Positions 15,348 through 25,121 are shown, counted from the stretch's first letter. The stretch is 64,000 bases of DNA from JBGAHD01 sp044226395 (GCA_044226395.1 JBGAHD010000002.1:1054001-1118000), one strand, 5' to 3'. Notes: generated by a model not told the origin, from the sequence alone. Numbers and translations are program-made.

Positions 15348-17891
15348 TCACTCGAAGCCGTTGGCGAACACTGCTTCGGGCAACGCGCTCACGCAAGGCC
15401 CCGGCACCTGCGCATGCGTCACCGCGATGTCGTCGATGAACCAGCCTTCGCCCGAGGTCGCCGCGTCGGAGCGATACAGCCAGCGCACTTGCACGGTCTG
15501 ACCCGCATAGGCGCTGAGATTGATCGTGCGGTTGGACCACGTCAGCTGCGCGCCCGCGCTGAACGCGCCTTGGCCCGGCGCGATGCCGCACAGCGTGCCG
15601 CCGCCGGAGATCGCGTTCGGATAACCACCGACCGGCGTCAGTCGCGTCCACGTGGCGCCATTGTCGTTGGAGATCTCGACCACGCCGCCATCGACGCCGG
15701 CCTGCGTGTCCCAAGCGGTCCAGAACGACAGCGTCGAGGTCTGCGCGGCGGTGAGCGTGAGGTTTGGCGACACCAGCGACACGCAGAGATTATTGGCCGT
15801 CGTCGACCAGAAACTGCGCGTGCCGCCATGCAGGCGCGACATCGACGTGTGCCAGCCCGCGTGCTGCGGCGCTAGTGGCTGCTCGGCCGCGCGCAAAGGC
15901 GCCGAGGTATCGAACAAGGACTGGCCCGGTTCGGCGCCCGACTGGAACGTGCCATCGACGGGCGGACCATCGGCGATCGCCGCCAGCTCGATGCGATTGC
16001 CTTCCTGCGCGAGATTCGAGCCGTCAGTGGCGCGCACCACGTAGTACTGCAGTGTGTTGTACGTCAGACCGGAATCGATGTAGTTCAGCGACGAGAGATC
16101 CGAGGCGATCAGATTGCTCGCATCGGGCGTGAAGCCCGCGGTGGTCGAGCGATGCACCGCGTAACGACTCGGGCCGCCGCACGCCGCGTTCGCCTCGGGC
16201 CAGTAGAGACCGATCTGACACAGGGCCATGCCCGTGCTGTTCGCGCCCGCGAGGCCGGTGAAGGTCGGTGGCGCGGTGCAGGCGCCGGTGGTCGTGGCTT
16301 CGACGCAGCTCGAGGCTTCGGAGCTGCACTGACCCGCGGCATCGGTCTCGCTCACGCGATAGCCATACGTGACCATGCCCGACACCGGCGTATCGACCAG
16401 ACTCGTCGCGCTCAAGCCCGACGCGATGCGCGTGAACGCGCCGCCGCAACCGCCCTGCGCGCGCTCGACCGCGTAACGCGAACTGGCATTGCCCGAACCC
16501 GTCCACGACAGATTGATCACGCCATCGCCGCCGGCCGTGGCCAGTGGCGTGGTCGGCGCGGACGGCGGCGAGCACAGTTGCGGCTCGAGCACGAACAGGC
16601 CTTCGTCGATGCCGGTCACGATCACGATGCCGCTGCCGGGAAAGCGATAGTTGTTCCAGGTGCCGTTGAATTCGGCCTGATTGCTGGCGGGATACGTGTC
16701 GAAGTAAGCGACCTCGGTCAGCGCGGCCTGCGAGAGATTGTCCATGCGCAGAATGCGCAGGCCGGCCTCGTAGTCGGACTGATACACGTACTGACCGTGC
16801 ACGTAGAGATTGTGATCGATCACCGGCAGCGCGTGCTGGTGATAGCCCACGAGCACGGGCGCGTCGAGATTGCTCACGTCCCACACGTAGGTGCGCGCGT
16901 TATGGCCGAAGTTGCTCTCGTCGAGTTCGTCGTTGACCAACAGATACCGATGATCGTCGGTCAACCAGCCCTGATGCGTGTAGCGGCTGCCGGCATAGCC
17001 CGTCGACGACAGTGTCGTCACCGTCGGCTTGTTGGTGACGTCGACGATGGCCACGCGGCCGCTGGAGCCGTTGGAATTGACGCAGATCTCCTTGCCCACG
17101 TGCGCGGTGTCGGGGCCGTGGTAGATCCAGCACTGTGTCTCGTGCGTGTAGCCGCCGGTGGTATTGCAGCCGGCTTCGACCGGACTCTCGGGCGAGCGGA
17201 TGTCGATCATGTAGATCGCGCCCGTGTTGGTCGGCGCGGGGCAGCGATTGCTGCCGGCGATGTAGGCGTAGCCCGTGTCCTCGTTGATCGCGATCGTGTG
17301 GCCCTTGCCGAAGCTGCCGTAGTACGCGGTCTCGCTGAAGGTTTGCGGCGTGGTTACGCCGCGCAGCAGGCGCAGATCAAAAATCTGCATGCCGTGCGCG
17401 CCGTTGTTGTCGCTGACGATGTAGGCGTGATCGGCGTACACGCGCACGTCGCGCCAGACCGAACTGCCGGTGTGCGTGGGCAACTTGCCGAGATAACGCG
17501 GGTGGTCGGGCGTGGACAGATCGTAGAACGCCGTGCCGTTGTTGGTGCCCAGCAGCGCGTATTCGATCTGCGTGGTCGGATCGGTCCAGCCCCACAGGCT
17601 ATTGGTCGAACTCGAGCCCGAATCGCTCACCGGCACGAAGGCCAGCAGGTCGATGTTCGAGCACGGAAAGCCCGCGGCCATGCCGTTGACGCAAGGCGTG
17701 GCATGCAACGGCGCCAACGGCGCGCGCGAGGCGGCCTTGGCGCGCGCGGCCTCGAAGGCGGCCTTGGCGGGATTGTCGGTCTCGGCGTCGGCGCCCTCGG
17801 TCGCGTTCGCGACATCGAACGCGCCGTACAGCGCCAGGCCCAGCGCCAGCAGGCGCGCCAGCTCCGTGGCGCGAAACATCGTCGTCAACAT
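15348..17891 (-). CDS. Choice-of-anchor B family surface protein with FN3-like domains and C-terminal VFANGFE tag
   Basis: ATG at 17891 has a GGGAG site 6 nt upstream and gives 847 residues with a signal peptide. Residues about 60-440 match the choice-of-anchor B domain: PCSNIDLLAFVPVSDSG, NSLWGWTDPTT, YLGKLPTHTGSSVWRDVRV, YVHGQYVYQSDYEAGLRIL and GIDEGLFVLEPQLC. Two FN3-like modules follow (PSAPTTPLATAGG; PPTFTGLAG). A jelly-roll module then ends in GEGWFIDDIAVTHAQVPGPC, and the chain finishes VFANGFE. The family is named because its members carry different C-terminal anchors (LPXTG, PEP-CTERM and others). None of those is present here, so the GFE tail occupies the anchor position. The biological role of the family is unknown. 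Confidence 0.85.
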   Translation of the reverse strand: MLTTMFRATELARLLALGLALYGAFDVANATEGADAETDNPAKAAFEAARAKAASRAPLAPLHATPCVNGMAAGFPCSNIDLLAFVPVSDSGSSSTNSLWGWTDPTTQIEYALLGTNNGTAFYDLSTPDHPRYLGKLPTHTGSSVWRDVRVYADHAYIVSDNNGAHGMQIFDLRLLRGVTTPQTFSETAYYGSFGKGHTIAINEDTGYAYIAGSNRCPAPTNTGAIYMIDIRSPESPVEAGCNTTGGYTHETQCWIYHGPDTAHVGKEICVNSNGSSGRVAIVDVTNKPTVTTLSSTGYAGSRYTHQGWLTDDHRYLLVNDELDESNFGHNARTYVWDVSNLDAPVLVGYHQHALPVIDHNLYVHGQYVYQSDYEAGLRILRMDNLSQAALTEVAYFDTYPASNQAEFNGTWNNYRFPGSGIVIVTGIDEGLFVLEPQLCSPPSAPTTPLATAGGDGVINLSWTGSGNASSRYAVERAQGGCGGAFTRIASGLSATSLVDTPVSGMVTYGYRVSETDAAGQCSSEASSCVEATTTGACTAPPTFTGLAGANSTGMALCQIGLYWPEANAACGGPSRYAVHRSTTAGFTPDASNLIASDLSSLNYIDSGLTYNTLQYYVVRATDGSNLAQEGNRIELAAIADGPPVDGTFQSGAEPGQSLFDTSAPLRAAEQPLAPQHAGWHTSMSRLHGGTRSFWSTTANNLCVSLVSPNLTLTAAQTSTLSFWTAWDTQAGVDGGVVEISNDNGATWTRLTPVGGYPNAISGGGTLCGIAPGQGAFSAGAQLTWSNRTINLSAYAGQTVQVRWLYRSDAATSGEGWFIDDIAVTHAQVPGPCVSALPEAVFANGFE

Positions 17892-18054
17892 CCCCATCTC
17901 CCTGGACCGCGCCCCCGCGGTCGGCCGTCGCGCATCCTACGCGAGTTCACGCCGCCGGTGGCTGCTCGGCGAGGGTCAACGGCGACGGCGATGGCGCGTT
18001 GAATGGCTCGGGCCAGGCTTTCGGCCACGTCGAATCCGCGCATCGAGGACAAGC

Positions 18055-19098
18055 ATGCGACGCATCATCACGGCGATCATCACGGGGTTGATCTCAGTAG
18101 CCGCGTTGGCGAGTCTCGGCCCTTGGCCGCATGACGCGCACTGCGGCGCTTTCCGCGAACGCTTGCGCGAGCGTCTGCGCGAACGCGCGCGCGCGCAACC
18201 CGCGCCCCAGGCCGACGCCGATGTCGACACGCCGATCACGCGTGCCGGCGACTACACCTTCGTCTTCACGCACGATGGATTGCCGCGCTACTACCGCGTG
18301 CACGTGCCCGCCAGCTACTCGCCCCAGCGCGCCACGGCCGTGGTGCTGGCCCTGCATGGCGGTGGCGGCAACATGGACATTCAAGCCAAGGAGGCCTACT
18401 ACCACCAGATCTCGCAAGCCGATCGCGCCGGTTACGTCGTGGTGTTTCCCAACGGCTACAGCGCGCTGGCCTCGGGCAAGTTCGCGACCTGGAACGCTGG
18501 TCGCTGCTGCGGCCAAGCGCGCGATCAGGACATCGACGATGTCGGTTTCATCCGCGCCCTGCTCGGGCATCTGCGTCGCCAAGTGAACGTCGATCCGCGA
18601 CGCATCTACGCCAACGGCATGTCCAATGGCGCGATGATGGCCTATCGCCTCGCGTGCGAGATGAGCGACACCTTCACCGCCATCGCCGCCGTCGCCGGCA
18701 CCGACAACACGCGCGATTGCGAGCCCGCGCGACCGGTCTCGGTGCTGCACATCCACGCCAAGGACGATCCGCTGGAAAAATTCGACGGCGGCGCGGGTCG
18801 CGACTCACCGGCCGTCACCGACTTCGTCGCCGTGCCCGACTCGATCGCGAAATGGGTCGGCATGAATGGCTGCGCCGCGCCGCCCCAGCGCGTGTTCGAG
18901 CACGAAGGCGCGTACTGCGACGAGTACTCGTCATGTCGCGATGACACGCGCATCAAACTCTGCGTCACCCCCGACGGCGGCCACTCCTGGCCCGGTGGCA
19001 GCAAGCCGCGCGGCAATGGCCGAGGCTCGAGCGCGTTCTCGGCGACGGAGATGATGTGGGCGTTCTTCGAGAGCAGCGCGCGAACGTCGAATCGCTGA
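18055..19098 (+). CDS. Secreted PHB-depolymerase/feruloyl-esterase-like alpha/beta hydrolase
   Basis: ATG at 18055 with a GAGGA site gives 347 residues and a signal peptide. The body is an esterase of the PHB depolymerase (LpqC-like) family: YRVHVPASYSPQRATAVVLA, oxyanion segment LHGGGGNMD, nucleophile elbow ANGMSNGAMMAY, VLHIHAKDDP carrying a probable catalytic Asp, and TPDGGHSWPGG carrying the His. Several cysteines (RCCGQ, YCDEYSSC) suggest disulfides in the periplasm or outside. An arginine-rich linker (FRERLRERLRERARAQP) follows the signal peptide. The substrate may be a polyester, acetylated sugar or feruloyl ester. It is divergent from the anchor-B gene. Confidence 0.87.
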   Translation: MRRIITAIITGLISVAALASLGPWPHDAHCGAFRERLRERLRERARAQPAPQADADVDTPITRAGDYTFVFTHDGLPRYYRVHVPASYSPQRATAVVLALHGGGGNMDIQAKEAYYHQISQADRAGYVVVFPNGYSALASGKFATWNAGRCCGQARDQDIDDVGFIRALLGHLRRQVNVDPRRIYANGMSNGAMMAYRLACEMSDTFTAIAAVAGTDNTRDCEPARPVSVLHIHAKDDPLEKFDGGAGRDSPAVTDFVAVPDSIAKWVGMNGCAAPPQRVFEHEGAYCDEYSSCRDDTRIKLCVTPDGGHSWPGGSKPRGNGRGSSAFSATEMMWAFFESSARTSNR

Positions 19099-19246
19099 AT
19101 CGCGAATCGGCAAGCGCGGACGCGCTTGGCGAGCGCATTTCCAAGGATCGAGCCGGCGGGCGCGAAAGTCGCGCGGCGCGCGCTTGTCACTTCACGTCAT
19201 GCCCTCGATACTCGAGCACGAACCGCGCCCGAGTAAACACGCCGCG

Positions 19247-20743
19247 ATGAATGCCCCGCTGACCTGGAAAGACGCGCTCCGCGGCGCCCTCGGCCACGCG
19301 CGGCGATTGCGGCCGGACGACGACACGCTCGTTGTCTTGCGCCGACTTCCAAAAGCGCGCCTGATGACCGTGGATCAACGGCTCCGGACCGCGGCCTACT
19401 GCGTCGCCTACCCTCATGCCGATGGGATCAAGGCGACGGCAGCCGTCGTCGACGCGCAGGCATTCACCCGAGTCGCGGCGGAAGATCGCGATGCTTGTCT
19501 CTTTCACGCGCTCTGCCATCACAACGGGTACACGCGACAAGCGGCCTTGACGCAAGCCGCGAAGGCGCGCGATGCGCTGAGCTTGGCCGGCATTCTGATG
19601 CGCTGCGCGGATTGGGTGCCCGCGGTGGCCGCGGCCGCGCGTGTCGCGCTCGACCTGCGTCTGCGAGCGGGCGACGGCGCGCAGTTGTTCGGCATGCTGG
19701 ACTTGCTGTCGCGACTGGGCGATGCCAAGCGCTATGTCGACTCGGACGCGGCGCGTTGGGTCGCCGCGGAACTTCTCGCGCCACGCCATCGCGAGCATCG
19801 CTGGCAGGCGCTGCGCGATGGCGTGCCCGCGTCGGTGGTCGTCCTCGATCTCATCGTCCGCGCCGATGCCGACGGGGTCGAGCGGGCCTGCGAGATCGCG
19901 TTGCGTCGAGCGGACGTACCCCTCGCGCACGCCGCGTTGGCGCTGGTGACCGCGCGAGGCTCGTCAAGCGCCGATGCCTTGATCGACCTCGCCGTGCGCA
20001 GCAAGCTCGTGTCGGTGCGCATCCACGCATGGCGGTCGCGCATCGCGGCGGGTCGCGTCACGCGCGAGGATTTCCTGACCTTGCTCGATTCCCCTGCGCG
20101 GGCCCTGCGCGACTTGGCGCGCTTTCACTGGCGTGCCATCTTCGGCGCGGATGTGCTCGAAGTCTGGCGCGAACGTCTCGACCGCGGCGCGAAGTCCCAC
20201 GTCAGTGGCGCATTTCTCGGTCTTTGCGAGCACGGTGATGCCCGTGATGCCGAACGCCTGAAGCCTTTCTTGCATGCCGATGGCGCGAGAATCCGCGCGC
20301 TGGCGATGAAGGCGCTGGATCGCCTCGGCGCGCTCGACGACGTGTTTTGGCGCGAACGACCGCTGGCCTCTTGGTCGAGATCGGAACTTCGCGTGGTTCT
20401 CGGCATGGCCGCGCGTCGAGGCATCGAATTGGCTGACGCCGACATCCTCGACTGGCTCGCGCGGTCGGACGAGGCGGCCTGGTCCATCCTGCGGCCTTAT
20501 CTCAACGCGGGATCGCCTTGGCGCGCGCTGCGACTGGTGCTGACGCAGGTCGATTCGCACGACAAGCAAGTCACCGCTGCCCAGCGCGCGGAATTGCGTT
20601 GGCAGCTGGCGCGCGCCAGCACGACGCCGACGCTGCTATCGAACGAGGAACGCACGCGGCTGATGGGACTCATTGATCGCGCGAGTGAGCGACTTGGCGT
20701 CGTCCTCGCGCGCGAACTGCGCTTCGCCACGCGCATGGCCTGA
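19247..20743 (+). CDS. Helical-repeat (HEAT-like) protein of unknown function
   Basis: The 498-residue protein has no signal peptide or membrane segment and is built almost wholly of alpha-helical pairs. Examples are AARWVAAELLAPRHREHRWQ, VERACEIALRRADVPLAHAA, ADALIDLAVRSKLVSVRIHA and AERLKPFLHADGARIRALAM. Such solenoids usually mediate protein-protein contacts. No catalytic motif is visible. The start is uncertain: ATG at 19247 is used, and ATG at 19199 is possible. It faces aceE across a terminator. I do not recognise an orthologue; it may be lineage-specific. Confidence 0.65.
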   Translation: MNAPLTWKDALRGALGHARRLRPDDDTLVVLRRLPKARLMTVDQRLRTAAYCVAYPHADGIKATAAVVDAQAFTRVAAEDRDACLFHALCHHNGYTRQAALTQAAKARDALSLAGILMRCADWVPAVAAAARVALDLRLRAGDGAQLFGMLDLLSRLGDAKRYVDSDAARWVAAELLAPRHREHRWQALRDGVPASVVVLDLIVRADADGVERACEIALRRADVPLAHAALALVTARGSSSADALIDLAVRSKLVSVRIHAWRSRIAAGRVTREDFLTLLDSPARALRDLARFHWRAIFGADVLEVWRERLDRGAKSHVSGAFLGLCEHGDARDAERLKPFLHADGARIRALAMKALDRLGALDDVFWRERPLASWSRSELRVVLGMAARRGIELADADILDWLARSDEAAWSILRPYLNAGSPWRALRLVLTQVDSHDKQVTAAQRAELRWQLARASTTPTLLSNEERTRLMGLIDRASERLGVVLARELRFATRMA

Positions 20744-20745
20744 AC

Positions 20746-20774
20746 CCTCCGCGGCGCCATCGGCGCCGCGGAGG
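20746..20774. terminator. Terminator between the helical-repeat gene and aceE
   Basis: A 13-bp perfect stem (20746-20758 with 20762-20774) with a 3-nt ATC loop is followed by TCTTGG. It sits between convergent genes. Confidence 0.65.
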
Positions 20775-20782
20775 TCTTGGCC

Positions 20783-23485
20783 TCACACCGTCACGGGATT
20801 GGGCTTGCCCGGATCGATGTTGTACAGCTTGATCGCCTTGCTGACGTGCGCCTTCATGAGCTGGCCTTCTTCGGCGAGCGCGGCGACGGTGGCGTGGGCG
20901 ATGTAGTAGCGGTCGACTTCGAAGAAGCGACGCAGGTTCTCGCGCGTGTCGGACCGGCCGAAGCCGTCGGTGCCGAGCACGGTGTACTGACGGCCCTTGG
21001 GCACGTAAGCGCGGATCTGTTCGCCGAAGGCGCGCACATAATCCGTGGCGGCGACGATGACGCCTTCAGTCGGCGCCAGGCACTGTTCGACCCAGCTCTT
21101 GCGCGCGGTGTCCTCGGGATGCAACCGATTCCAGCGCTCCACATCCGCGCCATCGCGGCGCAGTTCGACGAAGCTGGGGCAGGACCAGATATCGCACTTC
21201 ACGCCGAAATCTTTCTCCAGCAATTCGGCGGCGGCGATGACTTCGCGCAGGATCGTGCCCGAGCCCAGCAGTTGCGCGCGCGGCGCGGCGTTCTTCTTGG
21301 CCTTGCCGCCTTCGGCCTCGGCGGCCTTGAGGCGATACATGCCCTTGATGATGCCCTCGGCCGCGCCCTCGGGCATGTCCGGATGGGCGTAGTTCTCGTT
21401 CATCAGGGTGATGTAGTAGTAGCAGTCTTCTTGCTCGGTGAGCATGCGGCGCATGCCGTCTTGCAAGATCACCGCGACTTCGAACGAGAAGGTCGGATCG
21501 TAGGCGCGGCAATTGGGAATGGCGCCCGCGAGCAGATGCGAATGACCGTCCTCGTGCTGCAGGCCCTCGCCGTTGAGCGTGGTGCGGCCCGAGGTCGCGC
21601 CGAGCAGGAAACCGCGCGCGCGCATGTCGCCCGCCGCCCAGGCCAGATCGCCGATGCGCTGCATGCCGAACATCGAGTAGAAGATGAAGAACGGCAGCAT
21701 CGGCAGATTGTTGGTGCTGTAGCTCGTCGCCGCGGCGAGCCAGGAGCACATGGCGCCGGCCTCGGTGATGCCTTCTTGCAGCACTTGGCCCGCGGCGTCC
21801 TCGCGGTAGTACATCAATTGATCGGCGTCGACCGGACGATAGAGCTGACCGAACGGCGCGTAGATGCCGATCTGACGGAACAGGCCTTCCATGCCGAAGG
21901 TGCGCGCTTCGTCGGCGACGATCGGCACGGCGCGCGGACCCACGGCCTTGTCGCGCAGCACGATGTTGAGCGCCTGCACGAAGGCCATGGTGGTGGAGAT
22001 CTCGCGATCGCCGGAGGATTTCAGCAAGCGCTCGAACACCGACAGTTCCGGCACCGGCAGCGACTCATCGGCGCGACGACGACGCTGCGGCAGCGAGCCG
22101 CCCAGGGCTTCGCGGCGCGCCTTCATGTACTTCACTTCGGGCGAATCCTCGCCCGGGTGATAGAACGGCACTTCCTCGAGCTTGTCGTCGGGAATCGGCA
22201 GCTTGAAGCGGTCACGGAAGGCGCGCACCGCCGCCGTGTCCATCTTCTTTTGTTGATGGGTGATGTTGCGCGCCTCGCCCGAGTCGCCCATGCCATAGCC
22301 CTTGACGGTCTTGGCCAGGATCACGGTGGGCTGATGCTTGTGCGCCATCGCCGAGCTATAGGCGGCGAAGATCTTGTGCGGGTCGTGACCGCCGCGATTG
22401 AGGCGCCAGATGTCGTCGTCGGACATGTTGGCGACCATGTCGCGCGTCTCGGGATACTTGCCGAAGAAATGTTCGCGCGTGTAGGCGCCGCCGAAGGCCT
22501 TGCAGTTCTGGTATTCGCCGTCGACGGTTTCCATCATCAGCTGGCGCAGCACGCCCTTGGCGTCGCGCGCGAGCAGCGGATCCCAGTACGAGCCCCACAC
22601 GGTCTTGATCACGTTCCAGCCGGCGCCGCGGAACACGCCTTCGAGTTCCTGCACGATCTTGCCGTTGCCGCGCACCGGGCCGTCGAGGCGCTGGAGGTTG
22701 CAGTTGATCACGAACACCAGATTATCCAGGCGCTCGCGACCGGCCAGCGAGATCGCGCCCAGCGATTCGGGCTCGTCGGATTCGCCGTCGCCCATGAAGC
22801 ACCAGACCTTGCGATCGGTCTCGGGCATCAGGCCGCGGTGCTCGAGGTATTTCCAAAAACGCGCCTGATAGATCGCGCTGATCGGGCCCAGGCCCATGGA
22901 CACGGTCGGGGTCTGCCAGAAGTCCGGCATCAGCCAGGGATGCGGATAGCTGGAAATGCCCTTGCCGCTGACTTCCATGCGGAAGTTGTCGATCTGATCC
23001 AGGCTCAGTCGGCCTTCGAGGAACGCGCGCGCGTACACGCCGGGGCTGGAATGACCTTGGATGTAGAGCAGGTCGCCCGGATGCGCGGCGCTGGGCGCGC
23101 GCCAGAAATGATTGAAGCCCACGTCATAGAGCGTGGCGCTGGAAGCGAAGCTCGAGATGTGGCCACCGAGCTCGCCGGGCTTGCGATTGGCGCGCACGAC
23201 CATGGCCATGGCGTTCCAGCGCAGGATGCAGCGAATCTTCCATTCCAGCTGACCGTCGCCGGGAATCTTGGCTTCGAGATGCGGCGGAATGGTGTTGACG
23301 TAAGCCGTGGTCGGCTGGAAGGGAATGTGTCCGCCGGCGCGACGCGTTTCGTCGACCATGCGCTCGAGCAGATAGTGCGCGCGCTCGGGGCCGTCGGCGC
23401 CGATCACGGCGGTCAGGGCTTCGATCCATTCCCGGGTTTCGACCGGATCGAGATCCTGATCGAGGATGTCCTGCATCTGGTTCAT
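20783..23485 (-). CDS. aceE: Pyruvate dehydrogenase E1 component, homodimeric type
   Basis: The 900-residue protein matches AceE (usually about 885-900). It oxidatively decarboxylates pyruvate with thiamine diphosphate and passes acetyl groups to E2 (AceF). Visible landmarks are the opening DLDPVETREWIEALTAVI, HISSFASSATLYDVGFNHFW, SHSSPGVYARAFLEGRL, the ThDP motif GDGES through VINCNLQ (FMGDGESDEPESLG), and LAKTVKGYGMG. Later come AVPIVADEARTFGMEGLFRQ and the C-terminal LGTDGFGRSDTRENLRRFFE. ATG at 23485 is chosen for its GGAGGG site, and an upstream in-frame GTG is rejected. aceF and lpd are not adjacent, so the complex is encoded at split loci. Confidence 0.97.
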   Translation of the reverse strand: MNQMQDILDQDLDPVETREWIEALTAVIGADGPERAHYLLERMVDETRRAGGHIPFQPTTAYVNTIPPHLEAKIPGDGQLEWKIRCILRWNAMAMVVRANRKPGELGGHISSFASSATLYDVGFNHFWRAPSAAHPGDLLYIQGHSSPGVYARAFLEGRLSLDQIDNFRMEVSGKGISSYPHPWLMPDFWQTPTVSMGLGPISAIYQARFWKYLEHRGLMPETDRKVWCFMGDGESDEPESLGAISLAGRERLDNLVFVINCNLQRLDGPVRGNGKIVQELEGVFRGAGWNVIKTVWGSYWDPLLARDAKGVLRQLMMETVDGEYQNCKAFGGAYTREHFFGKYPETRDMVANMSDDDIWRLNRGGHDPHKIFAAYSSAMAHKHQPTVILAKTVKGYGMGDSGEARNITHQQKKMDTAAVRAFRDRFKLPIPDDKLEEVPFYHPGEDSPEVKYMKARREALGGSLPQRRRRADESLPVPELSVFERLLKSSGDREISTTMAFVQALNIVLRDKAVGPRAVPIVADEARTFGMEGLFRQIGIYAPFGQLYRPVDADQLMYYREDAAGQVLQEGITEAGAMCSWLAAATSYSTNNLPMLPFFIFYSMFGMQRIGDLAWAAGDMRARGFLLGATSGRTTLNGEGLQHEDGHSHLLAGAIPNCRAYDPTFSFEVAVILQDGMRRMLTEQEDCYYYITLMNENYAHPDMPEGAAEGIIKGMYRLKAAEAEGGKAKKNAAPRAQLLGSGTILREVIAAAELLEKDFGVKCDIWSCPSFVELRRDGADVERWNRLHPEDTARKSWVEQCLAPTEGVIVAATDYVRAFGEQIRAYVPKGRQYTVLGTDGFGRSDTRENLRRFFEVDRYYIAHATVAALAEEGQLMKAHVSKAIKLYNIDPGKPNPVTV

Positions 23486-23538
23486 TGTTCCCTCCACGCA
23501 AAGTCGGCGCCGGGCTCTTGCTGGCCCGATCCTGGGGC

Positions 23539-23544
23539 ATTGTA
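23539..23544 (-). promoter_or_regulatory. Predicted aceE promoter -10 element
   Basis: TACAAT on the minus strand lies 54 bases upstream of the aceE ATG. The -35 region is unclear. Confidence 0.4.
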
Positions 23545-23731
23545 GCCATGCCTTTGAAAACTAAAGCCCCGATGTGGTGCAAACCTCGGGGTCGCCGGTC
23601 TTGAAAATTGCCCTGTCGCGATCGACCCGCGCGCGTCGCATTGTTTCGAGACCCGCGCTTTCGGCGTTGTTTCACGAACGGCTATCGCGGCCGGGCCTAC
23701 ACTGATGTCTTGGTAGGGTGGGGAAGACAAT

Positions 23732-25078
23732 ATGAGCAAGACCCTGTGGATCCTGGGACTGTCCCTGGCCGCGCAGACCGCGTGGGCCGCCGACGGTTTC
23801 CGCTTGAGCAACGATGAATTGCGCGCGCTGACGCGCCTGGCGCCGGGCCAACAGACCGAACTCTCGGCCGTGCCGGTGGCGAAGAACCGCGCCGAGGCCT
23901 TGAAGGTCAAGCGCATCGAGATCTACGCGCCCGACGCGCGCATCTACGTGATCGATGACAAGGGCCAGCGCGAAGTGCCGCGCAGTGATTGGCGCTACTA
24001 CGTCGCGCAGCGCGGCGCCGGCGCGGCGATGCTGGGGTTTGGCGTGTCGCCCGATGGTCGTCAGGTGCAGGGCACCTTGATCAATGAAGAAGGCACGTAT
24101 GAATTGCGCGGCCAGTCCGGCAAGCAAGGCCTGGATCTGGACGTGATCGACACGCGCTCGCTCGTGCCCAAGGGCCGCGAGACGCAGTTCATGTGCGGCG
24201 GTTCGCTCGCGACCTCGCGCGAACTCGGCGTGCTCGCGCAGGAAACCTTGCCGGGTCTCAGCAAGGCCGTGGCCGGCGGTTCGCGCCAGGCGGTGATCGC
24301 GGTCGATACCGACAACGAGTTGATGCTGCAGAAGTTCAGCAACAACACGACCTCGGCCACGACCTATTTCGGTCAGTTGTTCACGGCCATGAACGCGATC
24401 TACACCAATGACGTCGACCTGACCTTGGTGCAGGGCACGACCTTCCTGCGCGTGAGCACCACGCCCGATCCGTTCAATAACAACGACACCTCGGCCACGC
24501 AGGCGCAGTTGGTGGAGTTTGGCAATCACTGGTCGGCCAATCAGGCGGGTACCTCGCGCGTGCTGGCGATGCTGATCTCGGGCAAGTCGTCGAGCCAGTT
24601 CTCCTCGTCGGGCATCGCGTGGTTGCTCGATTCGGGCAACTACTGCACGCAACGCAGCGGTGTTGGCGGCGCGTATAGCGTGAGTCAGGTGTTCAAGTTC
24701 TCGGGCTCGACCGGTTCGACCGATGTCCAGGTGGTCGCGCACGAGCTCGGTCACAACTTCGGCCTGGCGCACACGCACTGCACTTCGCAAACGGGCACGC
24801 AGCCGGCCAGCACCAACACGCTCGATGCCTGCTTCACCGGCGAATCGGGCCTGGGTTGCTTTGGCGGCACGCAGGCGTGCCCCGCGTCCGCTTCGGGTCG
24901 GACCTTGATGAGCTACTGCCATTTGCAGTCGCCCGGTGGCACGACCTGCGGCTCGGTGACGCTGGCGTTTCACCCGGTGCAGATCACGGTGTTGAACTCG
25001 CGTATCGCGGCCAACGTGCCCAGTTGCATCACCGCGGCCGGCGCGGCCGACACGGTGTTCGCCAACGGCTTCGAATAA
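23732..25078 (+). CDS. Secreted M12-type (reprolysin-like) zinc metalloprotease with C-terminal VFANGFE tag
   Basis: The 448-residue protein has a signal peptide (LWILGLSLAAQTAWA/AD). A propeptide-like region to about residue 170 is followed by a catalytic domain with the metzincin site VVAHELGHNFGLAHTHC. It also has a downstream Met-turn (TLMSYCH) and many cysteines (NYCTQRSG, DACFTGESGLGCFGG). FMCGG at about residue 150 could act as a cysteine switch. The chain ends DTVFANGFE, the same tag as the anchor-B protein with nearly identical codons. It probably cleaves extracellular proteins. It is divergent from aceE. Confidence 0.88.
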   Translation: MSKTLWILGLSLAAQTAWAADGFRLSNDELRALTRLAPGQQTELSAVPVAKNRAEALKVKRIEIYAPDARIYVIDDKGQREVPRSDWRYYVAQRGAGAAMLGFGVSPDGRQVQGTLINEEGTYELRGQSGKQGLDLDVIDTRSLVPKGRETQFMCGGSLATSRELGVLAQETLPGLSKAVAGGSRQAVIAVDTDNELMLQKFSNNTTSATTYFGQLFTAMNAIYTNDVDLTLVQGTTFLRVSTTPDPFNNNDTSATQAQLVEFGNHWSANQAGTSRVLAMLISGKSSSQFSSSGIAWLLDSGNYCTQRSGVGGAYSVSQVFKFSGSTGSTDVQVVAHELGHNFGLAHTHCTSQTGTQPASTNTLDACFTGESGLGCFGGTQACPASASGRTLMSYCHLQSPGGTTCGSVTLAFHPVQITVLNSRIAANVPSCITAAGAADTVFANGFE

Positions 25079-25085
25079 GCGCACG

Positions 25086-25113
25086 GCGCGGTCCGGCCAG
25101 CGCCGGACCGCGC
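25086..25113. terminator. Terminator between metalloprotease and uspA genes
   Basis: A 12-bp perfect stem (25086-25097 with 25102-25113) with a CAGC loop lies between convergent genes. Confidence 0.6.
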
Positions 25114-25121
25114 GTGGGCGA

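Noticed and set aside
20777..23545. 922-residue open frame on the plus strand opposite aceE
   Set aside because: It mirrors aceE codons in a high-GC genome, has no recognisable domain, and aceE is certain.
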